Shown here piece by piece: positions 23,797 through 32,342 of a stretch of DNA of 64,000 nt; the stretch's first letter is position 1; every line of letters starts with the position of its first letter. The translations under genes were made by a program, and so were the position numbers. The DNA comes from Sphingobium cloacae (GTDB lineage Bacteria; Pseudomonadota; Alphaproteobacteria; Sphingomonadales; Sphingomonadaceae): assembly GCF_002355855.1 (NCBI RefSeq), contig NZ_AP017655.1, forward strand, positions 2,607,001-2,671,000, given 5' to 3'. Below the pieces are notes generated by a model. The model did no database searches. It was not told where the DNA came from and saw only the letters and a list, made by a program, of their open reading frames with translations.

Positions 23797-24500
23797 TGCA
23801 GCGCCGCGTATTCCTTCATTCCCTCACGGCTGCCGCCATTTTTGGGCTGGCCGTCCCGGCGCGGGCGGCGAGCGGATGGGACTTGCTGACCGAGGCGGCC
23901 TACAGGTCGCCCTCAACAGCGCGGGCACGGGTCTTGCTGTCGCAGGCGCGAACCGACGCGGCGGCGGCGCTGCGCCAGAACCCGGCAAACCAGGAAGCGG
24001 CCATCCAGCAGGCCGTGGCGGCGGCCTGGGGCGCGATGCTCTCCGGCGGCATCGGTCCAGCTCGCGAGGCGCGACGGTTGATTCAGGCGCAAATCACGGC
24101 CCAGCCGAACAACGCCGAAGCGCATCTTGCCATGGGCGCATGGCACATCGAGGCGGTGCGGCGCGTCGGGATGCTGGCCGGGCCGACCGTCGGCGCCAGC
24201 CGGAAAGCGGGCAATGCCGCGCTCGATCGCGCCATTGCACTGGGCGGTCGGCGCGCTCTGCCTTCAGCCTATGCCACGCTGTTGCGAGCCGCGTCTGGCG
24301 AAGGCAAGTGCCAGAACGGCCGCGCGGCCGTTCTGGCACTTGCCCGCCGGGCCGCGCAAGGCACGGCCCCGACCAGCCTCGATGCAGTGATGCGGGCCAG
24401 CGCACAGCGGTTCGTCGTTACCGTTGCGGCGCCGAGTGCGAACGCGGCCGATGCGGCGGCGCCGCTGCTGCCCTTCGCCCATCTCTCCGGTAAAAGCTGA
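23793..24500 (+). CDS. Exported TPR-like protein with Tat-like signal
   Basis: A 235-residue protein from ATG 23793, overlapping the SIP stop. The N-terminus MMQRRVFLHSLTAAAIFGLA with cleavage near ARAAS resembles a Tat signal with a twin Arg (RRVFLHS). The mature part is helical, Ala-rich and TPR-like: repeats of the type ARVLLSQARTDAAAALRQNP and AQITAQPNNAEAHLAMGAWH. This predicts a periplasmic binding or scaffold protein. A perfect 42-bp palindrome lies within codons at 24304-24345. No enzymatic motif is seen. Confidence 0.65.
   Translation: MMQRRVFLHSLTAAAIFGLAVPARAASGWDLLTEAAYRSPSTARARVLLSQARTDAAAALRQNPANQEAAIQQAVAAAWGAMLSGGIGPAREARRLIQAQITAQPNNAEAHLAMGAWHIEAVRRVGMLAGPTVGASRKAGNAALDRAIALGGRRALPSAYATLLRAASGEGKCQNGRAAVLALARRAAQGTAPTSLDAVMRASAQRFVVTVAAPSANAADAAAPLLPFAHLSGKS
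24304..24345. repeat. Perfect 42-bp palindrome inside a coding region
   Basis: Two exact 21-base arms meet at 24324/24325 with no spacer; the left arm begins GGCAAGTGCCAGAACGG. It lies in frame in the TPR-like gene and encodes GKCQNGRAAVLALA on the plus strand; the minus strand encodes the same peptide. It follows no stop codon and has no T run. Confidence 0.9.
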
Positions 24501-24718
24501 TGGGTGGAGTTGTCATGCTGTGCGGGCGCGTCGTTCTTATGGCCCTGGTGGCGATCGGCGGGATCGTGGGGATGCTGCTCGCCGAGGGCGCATGGGACTG
24601 GCTGTTCCTTACGCTTGCCTCTCTGCCTCTGCTGATCGGCGGATCGGCGCTGGCCGCGCGCAAGCTCCGGGGAGCAATCCCCGACAGTCGCGATGATTAT
24701 CCTGCCCGTGGCTCCTAA
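24500..24718 (+). CDS. Small two-helix membrane protein (module 2)
   Basis: A 72-residue protein whose ATG shares one base with the preceding stop (TGATG). Two hydrophobic helices are visible, VVLMALVAIGGIVGMLLAEG and WLFLTLASLPLLIGGSALAA, followed by a basic tail. The next gene, the PepSY protein, starts three bases after its stop. It probably works in the inner membrane beside PepSY. The family is not recognised. Met6 is an alternative start. Confidence 0.6.
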   Translation: MGGVVMLCGRVVLMALVAIGGIVGMLLAEGAWDWLFLTLASLPLLIGGSALAARKLRGAIPDSRDDYPARGS

Positions 24719-24721
24719 CCG

Positions 24722-25894
24722 ATGGCGGGGCGCACGAAAATGCAGATGAACGCGCCCGCCAAGGCACCCTCGCGCTGGTATCGGGCGAACCTGTGGCTGC
24801 ACCGCTGGGCGAGCCTCGTCGCGACGCTTCCGTTCCTAGTCCTGTGCCTGACCGGCACGGTGCTGATCTTCCACGAGGAGATCGACGCGGCGATGGGCAT
24901 GCTTCCGCCCGCGCCGGGATTGAGCGCCGAGCATCGGCCGCTGGCGGAATCGGTCGACGCGGCGCTCGCGGCCCATCCAGATGAAAAGGTGGCGCTGGTC
25001 GGCATCGACCCCGGCGATCATTCGGGGCTACTGTTAGTCGCGACGGTTCCCAATGGCGATACCGGCTTCGATCGCACGACGCTGCGCTTCGCGCACCTCG
25101 CCACCGGCAAGCTTGTGCCCGAGAACTTCAGTGAGGGCGAGACGCTGACCGGCTTCCTGCTCGAACTCCACGCACAGTGGTTCATGGGGCCGATCGGTGA
25201 GTTGATCGGCGCTCTGGTCGCGCTGCTGGTGCTGTTGTCGCTGGTCTCGGGCCTTGTCGTCTATGCACCCCATGCACGAAGGGTCGCCTTCGGGGCGTTC
25301 CGGCGCGGACGCGGACCGAGGCTGCTTCAGCTCGACCTGCATAACTTCATTGGTGTGATCGTGCTTGGCTGGGGCCTCGCGGTGACGCTCACCGGCTTTC
25401 TGCTCGGCTTCGGCACCCTGGCCACCGGTCTGTGGGCGCAGAGCGAGCTGGGCCAGGCGCAGCGGACTTTTGTCGGGGCGCCCGTCGATCCGCGCCGCCC
25501 CCCGGTGGACGCCGATGCCGTGGCACGGGCCGCGCTGGCGGCCGCGCCGGAAGGCTGGCGGGTCGGCAACATCTTCTGGCCCGGCACCGACTTCTCGACG
25601 CCCCACCACTACACCGTGTTGATTCATGGCGAGGGGCTGGACGAGCGCCTGTTCCGGGCCGTGCTGGTCAATGCCGAGCGGGGCGATGCCGCCGCCGTGG
25701 CCGAGATGCCCTGGTATATGAAGGCGATCATTCTCTCGCAGCCGCTGCATTTCGGGGACTATGGCGGGTTGCCGCTCAAGCTGCTGTGGACTGCCTGCAC
25801 TTGGCTGACCCTGTTCATCACGGGGAACGGCGCCTGGCTCTGGTGGGACCGCAGGCGCAAGCGGCGGCGCACGCCGATGGAGGCGGCGGCATGA
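24722..25894 (+). CDS. PepSY-domain iron-uptake membrane protein (module 2)
   Basis: A 390-residue PepSY-associated TM protein. TM1 (about 22-45) carries LWLHRWASLVATLPFLVLCL. A PepSY region follows, then TM2 (about 158-180, LIGALVALLVLLSLVSGLVV), TM3 after the conserved LLQLDLHNFIGVIVLGWGL (the H-N-F version of the usual H-x-x-x-G), and TM4 near 355-375 (WTACTWLTLFITGNGAWLWW), ending in a basic tail. It may support periplasmic or membrane reduction of ferri-siderophores. It is the counterpart of the gene at 4824-6077 but only loosely similar. Confidence 0.85.
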   Translation: MAGRTKMQMNAPAKAPSRWYRANLWLHRWASLVATLPFLVLCLTGTVLIFHEEIDAAMGMLPPAPGLSAEHRPLAESVDAALAAHPDEKVALVGIDPGDHSGLLLVATVPNGDTGFDRTTLRFAHLATGKLVPENFSEGETLTGFLLELHAQWFMGPIGELIGALVALLVLLSLVSGLVVYAPHARRVAFGAFRRGRGPRLLQLDLHNFIGVIVLGWGLAVTLTGFLLGFGTLATGLWAQSELGQAQRTFVGAPVDPRRPPVDADAVARAALAAAPEGWRVGNIFWPGTDFSTPHHYTVLIHGEGLDERLFRAVLVNAERGDAAAVAEMPWYMKAIILSQPLHFGDYGGLPLKLLWTACTWLTLFITGNGAWLWWDRRRKRRRTPMEAAA

Positions 25895-25952
25895 CGCGAC
25901 CCGGATTGAGCGTCAACGGTCCGTTAGACGCGGAGCAAGGGGACGCTGCGCC

Positions 25953-26132
25953 ATGAATATTCTTCAATTGGGCGCGATCTGCGGCCTCACATTGATCTGG
26001 TTGCTGCTCTGCTTGCTATTCCTGGTGGTGATGATCCCATGCTGGACAGCCGGCGCCCTGGTGGTGGCATTGCAGGAAGAAGCGCTGATGCGGCGTCTGA
26101 TCAACAGACAATCGACGGGGGAGTATCAGTGA
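25953..26132 (+). CDS. Tiny single-helix membrane protein (59 residues)
   Basis: ATG 25953 gives MNILQLGAICGLTLIWLLLC, one long hydrophobic helix (residues 3-38) followed by an amphipathic basic tail (EEALMRRLINRQS). The stop overlaps the GTG start of the next gene (GTGA). Upstream it abuts a 21-codon frame (25891-25956) linked to the PepSY stop. The tight coupling argues for a real gene despite its size. Together with the gene at 24500 it gives two mini membrane proteins flanking PepSY. Confidence 0.55.
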   Translation: MNILQLGAICGLTLIWLLLCLLFLVVMIPCWTAGALVVALQEEALMRRLINRQSTGEYQ

Positions 26133-27376
26133 AAATCGCTTTGTGGTCTTTGGGCGGCATCGCCCTCTTGCTCGTGCTGGCATTCATCGCCCTGCAAATC
26201 TTCTTCGCGATGAGCGTCAAGCCGGTCGAACCCTTCGTGCCGACCAAGGCGGAGCAGGAGAAGCTCGCCTTCTACTCGCGGCCGGAGAACTGGTTCGCGC
26301 AGCATCTGCAAGGCGGGCGCGAGACGGTCGACGGACAGACGATCGACCCCAAGCTGCAATATATGATGGAGCAGGTCCGGCCCGCCGCGCCGTGGCTGCG
26401 CCGCTCCGCGCCACTGATCTTCGCGACCCCATGGGGCCGGGGTTTCATCCGGCACGGCGCTGATCGCGATTGGCGACTCCTTACCCAGGTCACGGGCGAG
26501 ATGGCGCATGTCGAAGACCGGACCATCCAGGGGCGTGGCGGCCCAATCCCAATCCGCATCTACCGCCCTGAAACGGACGATAAGGGACCGCTGCCCATTC
26601 TGGTCTATCATCATGGCGGAGGCTGGATTTTCGCCAGCATCGTCTCCCATGATCGCGTGTCGCGCCTGATCGCCAACGAGGCGAAGGTGATCGTCGTCGC
26701 CGTCGATTACCGACTCGCACCCGAGCATCACTATCCGGCCGCAAGCGACGACGGCGAAGATGCGTTCCTGTGGGCGCGCGCCAATGCCGCCTCTTTCGGC
26801 GGCGATCCCGCTCGCGTCGGCGTGGGCGGCGACAGCGCCGGGGGCCATGTCTCCATCAACATCGCCCAGCGCCAGCTCGCGGCGGGCAAGCCCGGCCCCA
26901 CCGCCATGCTGCTCTTCTATCCGGGCGCGGGCCTGCCGCAGGATGATCCTTCCTATCGCCTGTTCGGCACGGGCTATGCGCTCGACAGCACCTTCATCGA
27001 GTTCATCCTGCCGCGCGTGTTCGAGGGCTATAGCCCCGGCCGCCATAAGGAAGCCGACGCATATATGGACCCCGCCAGCGCGCCGAGCCTCAAGGGATTG
27101 CCGCCGGCGATCGTCGTCACCGCCGGGTTCGACATATTGCGTGATTCAGGGCGCAGGTTCGCCGAGCGGCTGCAAGTGGACGGCGTGCCGGTACACTACA
27201 CCAACTATCCCTCGCTTACGCATAGCTTTCTGCAATTCTCCGCCGTCGTGAAAGATGCCGACACCGCCTCAAGCGAGAGCGCAAAGCTGTTCGGGAAGCT
27301 GGTTCGTGATACCAATGGCGCCGAAACGATCCTATCTTCGCCAATCACCCACATTCATAGCCAGCCGCAAACTTAG
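26129..27376 (+). CDS. Membrane-anchored HSL-type alpha/beta hydrolase
   Basis: A 415-residue protein from GTG 26129, chosen because it overlaps the preceding stop and follows GGGGGAG. The N-terminal helix (VKIALWSLGGIALLLVLAFI) is a signal anchor placing the enzyme in the periplasm. The hydrolase domain (about 140-400) is of the hormone-sensitive-lipase/alpha-beta-hydrolase-3 type: oxyanion motif YHHGGGWIF, nucleophile GGDSAGGHVS, acid in TAGFDILRDSG and His in LTHSFLQF. It is the last gene of module 2. A periplasmic esterase could act on an imported siderophore or ester ligand before inner-membrane transport; this is inference. Confidence 0.8.
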   Translation: MKIALWSLGGIALLLVLAFIALQIFFAMSVKPVEPFVPTKAEQEKLAFYSRPENWFAQHLQGGRETVDGQTIDPKLQYMMEQVRPAAPWLRRSAPLIFATPWGRGFIRHGADRDWRLLTQVTGEMAHVEDRTIQGRGGPIPIRIYRPETDDKGPLPILVYHHGGGWIFASIVSHDRVSRLIANEAKVIVVAVDYRLAPEHHYPAASDDGEDAFLWARANAASFGGDPARVGVGGDSAGGHVSINIAQRQLAAGKPGPTAMLLFYPGAGLPQDDPSYRLFGTGYALDSTFIEFILPRVFEGYSPGRHKEADAYMDPASAPSLKGLPPAIVVTAGFDILRDSGRRFAERLQVDGVPVHYTNYPSLTHSFLQFSAVVKDADTASSESAKLFGKLVRDTNGAETILSSPITHIHSQPQT

Positions 27377-27640
27377 GGCGCATTCTTGCCTTGCCGGTCG
27401 GCGAACTGGTCGGCGCGCTTATGACGCGGCACACGAACCGGATTATGCTAATGGCGCTTGTACCTATCATCAGCATTGCTGGATGTCGCAGGCAAGCTTT
27501 GGTCAGAGCGATCAGAGGTGTCGGCTAAGAAGATCCTTGAAAATTGGACGATATTCGAGTTTCCAACTCTGAAATGACATTGGAAAGTCTGTTGTTTGCA
27601 ATCGATTTGTGGTATCCTTTCAAATCAAAGGAATGCTCCG

Positions 27641-28066
27641 ATGTCTCGTCTCAGCAGTCAGCATTTGCGCGAAGATGTTACGGCAAAAATTTGCCGATCC
27701 GCGTCGGAGTGGGTGTGGCGGCCTTGGTATGCGAAGCTCTGGTGGAGCGCCATTCCGGTCTGGTGGATCGGCATGACGGCAGCGAGCGTAAATGAGCCAG
27801 TTGCCCGCTTCTATGATGGTGCCCTCGCTGGCTTCCTCAACGTGCTGTTCTTTCCGATGACGGCTCTACTGTTCTTGGGCGTTGGCTTTGTGCGCCACTG
27901 GATCGATGGGTTTATTGCAGTCGGGGCCGGCCCTTCATCGGAGGTCGGAGGAATGGCGGTCGGACACGCAAGCGAGTTCGCCCGACTGGATCCGTCCATC
28001 GATATCTTCGACCCGCGCTCGGGAACTCTATATGTCGGAAATCCCGAAAACCAGACGCACGATTAG
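27641..28066 (+). CDS. Hypothetical membrane protein next to traG
   Basis: A 141-residue protein starting MSRLSSQHLREDVTAKICRS after an AAAGGAATG site; an upstream frame from 27596 adds an unlikely leader. Two hydrophobic segments are visible: YAKLWWSAIPVWWIGMTAAS and GFLNVLFFPMTALLFLGVGF. The C-terminus is soluble. Its stop overlaps that of convergent traG by four bases. GC content is lower than in the neighbouring iron genes, and the 264 bases before it hold no gene, so a junction with module 2 lies there. Family not recognised. Confidence 0.5.
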   Translation: MSRLSSQHLREDVTAKICRSASEWVWRPWYAKLWWSAIPVWWIGMTAASVNEPVARFYDGALAGFLNVLFFPMTALLFLGVGFVRHWIDGFIAVGAGPSSEVGGMAVGHASEFARLDPSIDIFDPRSGTLYVGNPENQTHD

Positions 28067-31000
28067 CGCTTCTTGAAGCTGCTATCGCCGTCGCCAGGGC
28101 TCCCATCGATATCCGTTGAGAACCGGCCAGACTTGAGCACCGACGATTGCTCGATCGACGTCAGTGGTCCGGTGATGTCGAACGTGGCGCGGCCAGAATC
28201 TGCATCGCCGAGATAGCGGTTGCGCAGACCTTCCGCGCCGAGGACGCGGTTCGACAATTCGCGCGCAAAGGCTTCCTCCGGTCGTGACGATCTGGCTGCT
28301 GCACGCTCAGACGCCGCAATAGCCTCACGCACATCATAGTTGACGATATCGAGTGACGACTGAGCGCGTTCGCTGCTGATCCCGACATCACTACTATTGA
28401 ACCCGAGCTGCCCGCCAACACGCCCCGAAGTCGACTTCGACGATTGTGGTCCCTGCCGTCCGCGACCGGTTCCGCCTGACGTCTCGGATTCTGAAGAACT
28501 GATGGAACCACCGATGTTGGCTCCGACGCTGGTGCCCATCGTGACCTGATCCTGCGCGGACCGGGAGAGCGAGCGCTGCCAACCCGTCTGCCCGATGATC
28601 GACTGCACGTCGCGCTGGAGCGTATCGGCAACCTGCGGCTGCAAACGCCAATTGCCATTCCGGTCCATCTCGAACCCACCGCGCAACCAGTTCTGCATCA
28701 TCGCCTGGCCTTCGGCGGCGCCGCCCATGAAGTGCTCGACCGTATCCGGACCGGCCTGTTTGCCCGCCTCGAACCGCGTGCTGGTGTCGCTGCGACCCGA
28801 CTGCTGAAACCCGACCGAACTCGAGACCAGCACATCGTTCTCCGCAAAGCTGAATCGCGCGCGCCCGCCGTTCGCAATTGCCCCGAGCTGGCTTTCGTTG
28901 ATCAGCCCACCGCGCCACATCTGCGCGGCCGTCTCGGGCGTCAGGTTGAGGCTCAGATCGCCATTCTGCGCCATCGCGATCTCACGCTTGGACATGGTGA
29001 CGCCGTGCTCGGCAAGCAGGCCCTGCATACGTGTGAGCCGCTCATTCTCGACGATCCGGGTCAGCCTCTCGTTACGCACACGATCCGCGATGCCGGCTGC
29101 ACCGCCTTCTGCCATGTCGGTCTGATTGCCGACGCCCTGGCTCAGCGTGCGGATGAAGCTGTCGAGCCGCGCCGCCTGCCGCACCGACATGCCCGCTGCC
29201 GCCGTGCCCTCGGCAAAGCCCGCATTGTCGGCTTGCCGGCGCTGCTCGCCGATCCGGGCGGCCGAGCGCGTGCCGTCGTGACCGACCTCGCGCTGCGCGT
29301 CGAGCTTACCCGACCGCTCGGCGAAGTCATAGCCGGCGGCCTCGCGGGTGCGGCCATAGACGCTGGTGCCTTCGCGGCCCGCTTCGACGGTCGCGCCGTC
29401 GGCGGTGCCGACCTGCACAGCGGCGTTATAGGTTTCCAAGGCACGGAGAACCTGGGCCTCGTTGCGACCGGTGGCACGGGAAAGCTGTGAGATCGCGGTG
29501 GACCGCGCCTCACCAGACAGATTGTTGATGAACCCGATCCGCCGCGACATTTCCTGGACCGGAATGCCGAGCATGGCGGCGGCATTGCGCTGCCCCTCAT
29601 TGTTCCCGGTCCGGTGCGCCTGTTCGGTCGCGACGTTGCCGCGCTCGATCCCGGCGACATTGTCGCCCGCAAAATCGCGCCTACCTTCCATCGCGCCGAT
29701 CTGGACCTGCGCGCCAGTCAGGTCGTTGCGCAGCATCTGCTCCTGGTCATAGGCATTGGCGATCAGCTTGGCGAAGGTCGGATCGGCCGATGCCTGACCG
29801 ATCACGGTCGAGGCCTTGAGGGCGGCATCCTTCTGGTCGTAACCATTGCGCTCGAAGTGCCGCTGCGCGCCGGTCTGCATCATGTCATAAGCGCGCTGGT
29901 CGCCGAACGCCCGCCACTGGATCATGCGCTGCGCGAATGCAGCAAAGGCCCGCTCGCCGGACTGGCCCTCGCCAAAATAGCCGGTCCCCAGCGCGCGCAG
30001 CGCATCCTGCTGCGCAAAATTGTGGATCGCGGAGGTGGTGGCATTATCACGGATCGCGCGCACCGTTGCCGGATCGGACAGGCTGCGCCCGGTGAGCGCG
30101 GGCGACAGGCCGCCCAGCTCGCGCGCGGCATCGAGGCCGCCGAGCGAGAATGCGGCGGTTCCCGCCGCGCCACCGCCTTGCTCGCCGATGACGCGGCTTG
30201 CCGCGCCGAACGCCCGGTTCTGGCCGAAGGTCGACCGCTCGCCGAAGTCGCCGAAGCTCGACGAACCACTGACGCGGGCCATAGTGCCCGAGGCCGACGC
30301 CTGCGCTTCGAGCGCGCCGGCATAGCCCTCGCGGGTGCCGAGCGGTGCAGCCGCCGCGGTGCCCTGGCCCTGGACGCCGAGCGCGCCGCTGGTGAAGGCG
30401 GTGAACACATTGCCGGAGAAGCGGAAAACCGTGAACACGAACGCGCCAGCGAGTCCGGCCGCGGCTGTGCGGAAGCTGCCGAATATGGCGAGCGCCTTCA
30501 TCGCAGCCGAGGGCGCGAGCATCCAGGCATTGGCCGCGACATTGTTCGACCGCATCTCGGCGAGCACATCGGTCGCCCGGCCCAGGGTGAGCTGGTAGAT
30601 GCCAGCGTCGATCACCCCCCAGAGCGCCACGAACACAAACAGGCCGAGCGCGAAGCTGGCGACGCGCAGGTTGATCGGGGTCAGGATGAACAGCAGCGCG
30701 ACCGGCATCATGAACAGCATGATGCCGAAGACCGTCGCGCGGATCGTCGGCATCCATTCATTGGCAGTGGACATGGTGGCGAGACCGCTGGAAATGACGG
30801 CGCGGTTGGCCATCACGCGCGCGGCGGTCGCCGGACTATCCTCGAACAGCACGTCGCCGACGGTATTGCCGAGCAGGACGTTGGTGAGGAACTGCTGAAG
30901 CGTCTGCGGCGCATCCATCATCATCTGGCCCATCTCGCCGAGATTGGACCGGCAGCGCTGAAGCTGCGCGGCGTTGGCGATGTCATAGCCGGTGCGGGTG

Positions 31001-31806
31001 CAGACCTGCGCGACATAGGTGTCGAACAGGCCCGGTTCCGACAGGCGGGTCGAAATATGCTCCCAGGCCTCGTTGCAGCTCATCGTCGTGCCGGCCTTGT
31101 CGGTCGAGGTGAACACCGTGCTGAACGTCGCGGGGCCGGCCATCGCGGCGAAGGCGGCCGGCAGATCGGTCGTTGTGCGAAAGAGCTGATCGTCATCGAC
31201 GCCATAGGCCGGCGACACCCGCGCGACCGGATAGCATTGGCGGACATAGTCCTTGATCGTGGAATCGAGGAACACGTCGGTCATCGGACCGCGCGGGCTT
31301 GCGGCGTTGAGGAACAGGTCGAACGAATGCCCGCCCGCGCCGAATTCGAGCTTGGCATTGGGATCGGTGGTGTTGTCGTCGATCACCTCGGCCAGCGCGC
31401 GTTCCATCATGTTGGTCATGCCCGCGACCAGCACGATGAGGTTGGGCACATCGCCGACCGGCTGATAGGCGTTGCGCACGCGGTCATAGACATGGACCGT
31501 GCCAGTGGTCGCAACCATGCCGACGAACAGCCCGACCCCGATCAGCATCTGGAACCCGAACGCGACGAGCCCCATGCCTTGTCCCCGCACACTCGCGAGC
31601 AGCACGCCAAGCGCGATGCCGACCACCGCAACGATCAGCACCAGCGTCTCGTAGCGCGGATCGCCGAAGATCATCGATACGAGGCGGAACGCGTCCACGG
31701 TTTCGGCGAAGCCGTCATAGGTGTGATAGCTCGTGTCGATCGCGAGCGCGGATGTGGCGGCGAAGACAGCGAACAGGGCAAAGAGGCTGCGAAGCAAACG
31801 GGGCAT
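28063..31806 (-). CDS. traG: Conjugal transfer mating-pair stabilisation protein TraG
   Basis: A 1247-residue F-type TraG. A signal-like N-terminus (LLRSLFALFAVFAATSALA) precedes a TraG N-terminal domain with membrane segments at about 45-65, 75-105, 365-405 and 450-475. The remaining 700 residues are a long, polar, Gln/Ala/Arg-rich periplasmic or transferred region with repeated RSGxxAARIGEQRRQA-type stretches. TraG assists pilus assembly and stabilises mating pairs. The traH-like fragment upstream gives the F-plasmid order. No premature stop is seen, but the rest of the transfer operon is absent from the window. Confidence 0.85.
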   Translation of the reverse strand: MPRLLRSLFALFAVFAATSALAIDTSYHTYDGFAETVDAFRLVSMIFGDPRYETLVLIVAVVGIALGVLLASVRGQGMGLVAFGFQMLIGVGLFVGMVATTGTVHVYDRVRNAYQPVGDVPNLIVLVAGMTNMMERALAEVIDDNTTDPNAKLEFGAGGHSFDLFLNAASPRGPMTDVFLDSTIKDYVRQCYPVARVSPAYGVDDDQLFRTTTDLPAAFAAMAGPATFSTVFTSTDKAGTTMSCNEAWEHISTRLSEPGLFDTYVAQVCTRTGYDIANAAQLQRCRSNLGEMGQMMMDAPQTLQQFLTNVLLGNTVGDVLFEDSPATAARVMANRAVISSGLATMSTANEWMPTIRATVFGIMLFMMPVALLFILTPINLRVASFALGLFVFVALWGVIDAGIYQLTLGRATDVLAEMRSNNVAANAWMLAPSAAMKALAIFGSFRTAAAGLAGAFVFTVFRFSGNVFTAFTSGALGVQGQGTAAAAPLGTREGYAGALEAQASASGTMARVSGSSSFGDFGERSTFGQNRAFGAASRVIGEQGGGAAGTAAFSLGGLDAARELGGLSPALTGRSLSDPATVRAIRDNATTSAIHNFAQQDALRALGTGYFGEGQSGERAFAAFAQRMIQWRAFGDQRAYDMMQTGAQRHFERNGYDQKDAALKASTVIGQASADPTFAKLIANAYDQEQMLRNDLTGAQVQIGAMEGRRDFAGDNVAGIERGNVATEQAHRTGNNEGQRNAAAMLGIPVQEMSRRIGFINNLSGEARSTAISQLSRATGRNEAQVLRALETYNAAVQVGTADGATVEAGREGTSVYGRTREAAGYDFAERSGKLDAQREVGHDGTRSAARIGEQRRQADNAGFAEGTAAAGMSVRQAARLDSFIRTLSQGVGNQTDMAEGGAAGIADRVRNERLTRIVENERLTRMQGLLAEHGVTMSKREIAMAQNGDLSLNLTPETAAQMWRGGLINESQLGAIANGGRARFSFAENDVLVSSSVGFQQSGRSDTSTRFEAGKQAGPDTVEHFMGGAAEGQAMMQNWLRGGFEMDRNGNWRLQPQVADTLQRDVQSIIGQTGWQRSLSRSAQDQVTMGTSVGANIGGSISSSESETSGGTGRGRQGPQSSKSTSGRVGGQLGFNSSDVGISSERAQSSLDIVNYDVREAIAASERAAARSSRPEEAFARELSNRVLGAEGLRNRYLGDADSGRATFDITGPLTSIEQSSVLKSGRFSTDIDGSPGDGDSSFKKR

Positions 31807-31821
31807 CGGCTCGGCTCCGGG

Positions 31822-32226
31822 TCAGCGGTTGCGGTTGGCGGCGGCGCCGGCGGCGTCCCGCGCGTCGCGGTCGCGCTGGCGGACCACGCCGGCATAGTTG
31901 GCCGATAGGTTCGCCTGGTTGAGCGCCGCCATGTACGACTGCCGCATCTGCGCGCGCTGGCGCAGCACCTCGTCGCGCAGCCCGCTGAGCTGCTCGATCC
32001 CTTTGGCGAGGATGCGGGTCTGGCAGGCTTTGGCATTGCCGGCATCGCCGGCGCCCGCGGCCGTCACACCGCGCTCGGCATTGGACACGGCAAAATCGAT
32101 GCTGCGGGTCAGGTCGTTGAGCATCTGATAGGCGAGCGTCAGCGCGACCAGTTCGTCGATGTCGCCGATCACGCTGTCGACGACACCCTGGCGCGAAGCA
32201 GCCACACGGCGGTAGCGATGGCCCAT
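31822..32226 (-). pseudogene. Probable C-terminal fragment of conjugal transfer protein TraH
   Basis: A 134-residue frame ending 15 bases before traG. The helical sequence VIGDIDELVALTLAYQMLND and the tail (RILAKGIEQLSGLRDEVLRQ, MAALNQANLSANYAGVV) would suit the C-terminal helices of TraH, which precedes traG in F-type operons. A normal TraH is about 450 residues. The sequence upstream of 32226 shows no TraH homology by eye, so the gene appears cut near the recombinase end of the element. It could instead be a small intact unnamed transfer protein. Confidence 0.45.
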
Positions 32227-32342
32227 CCGTTCCCGACTTGGATTCCCGCTGCCCCTGAATCGATCATGATCACGTCGCCGGGGGGCGACCGACCTTACCG
32301 AGGCTGGTCATCCGCCAACTGCTGGCGTGACGGGCGCGCGCC

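Noticed and set aside
25891..25956. A 21-codon frame overlapping the PepSY stop
   Set aside because: It has ATGA coupling and could be a leader, but it is too short and featureless to support as a gene. The 59-residue frame after it is more credible.
29614..31908. A 764-codon plus-strand frame opposite traG
   Set aside because: It is antisense to a frame with TraG features. Its residue composition (Arg, Gly, His, Glu, Ala with no domain) is typical of GC-rich shadow frames.
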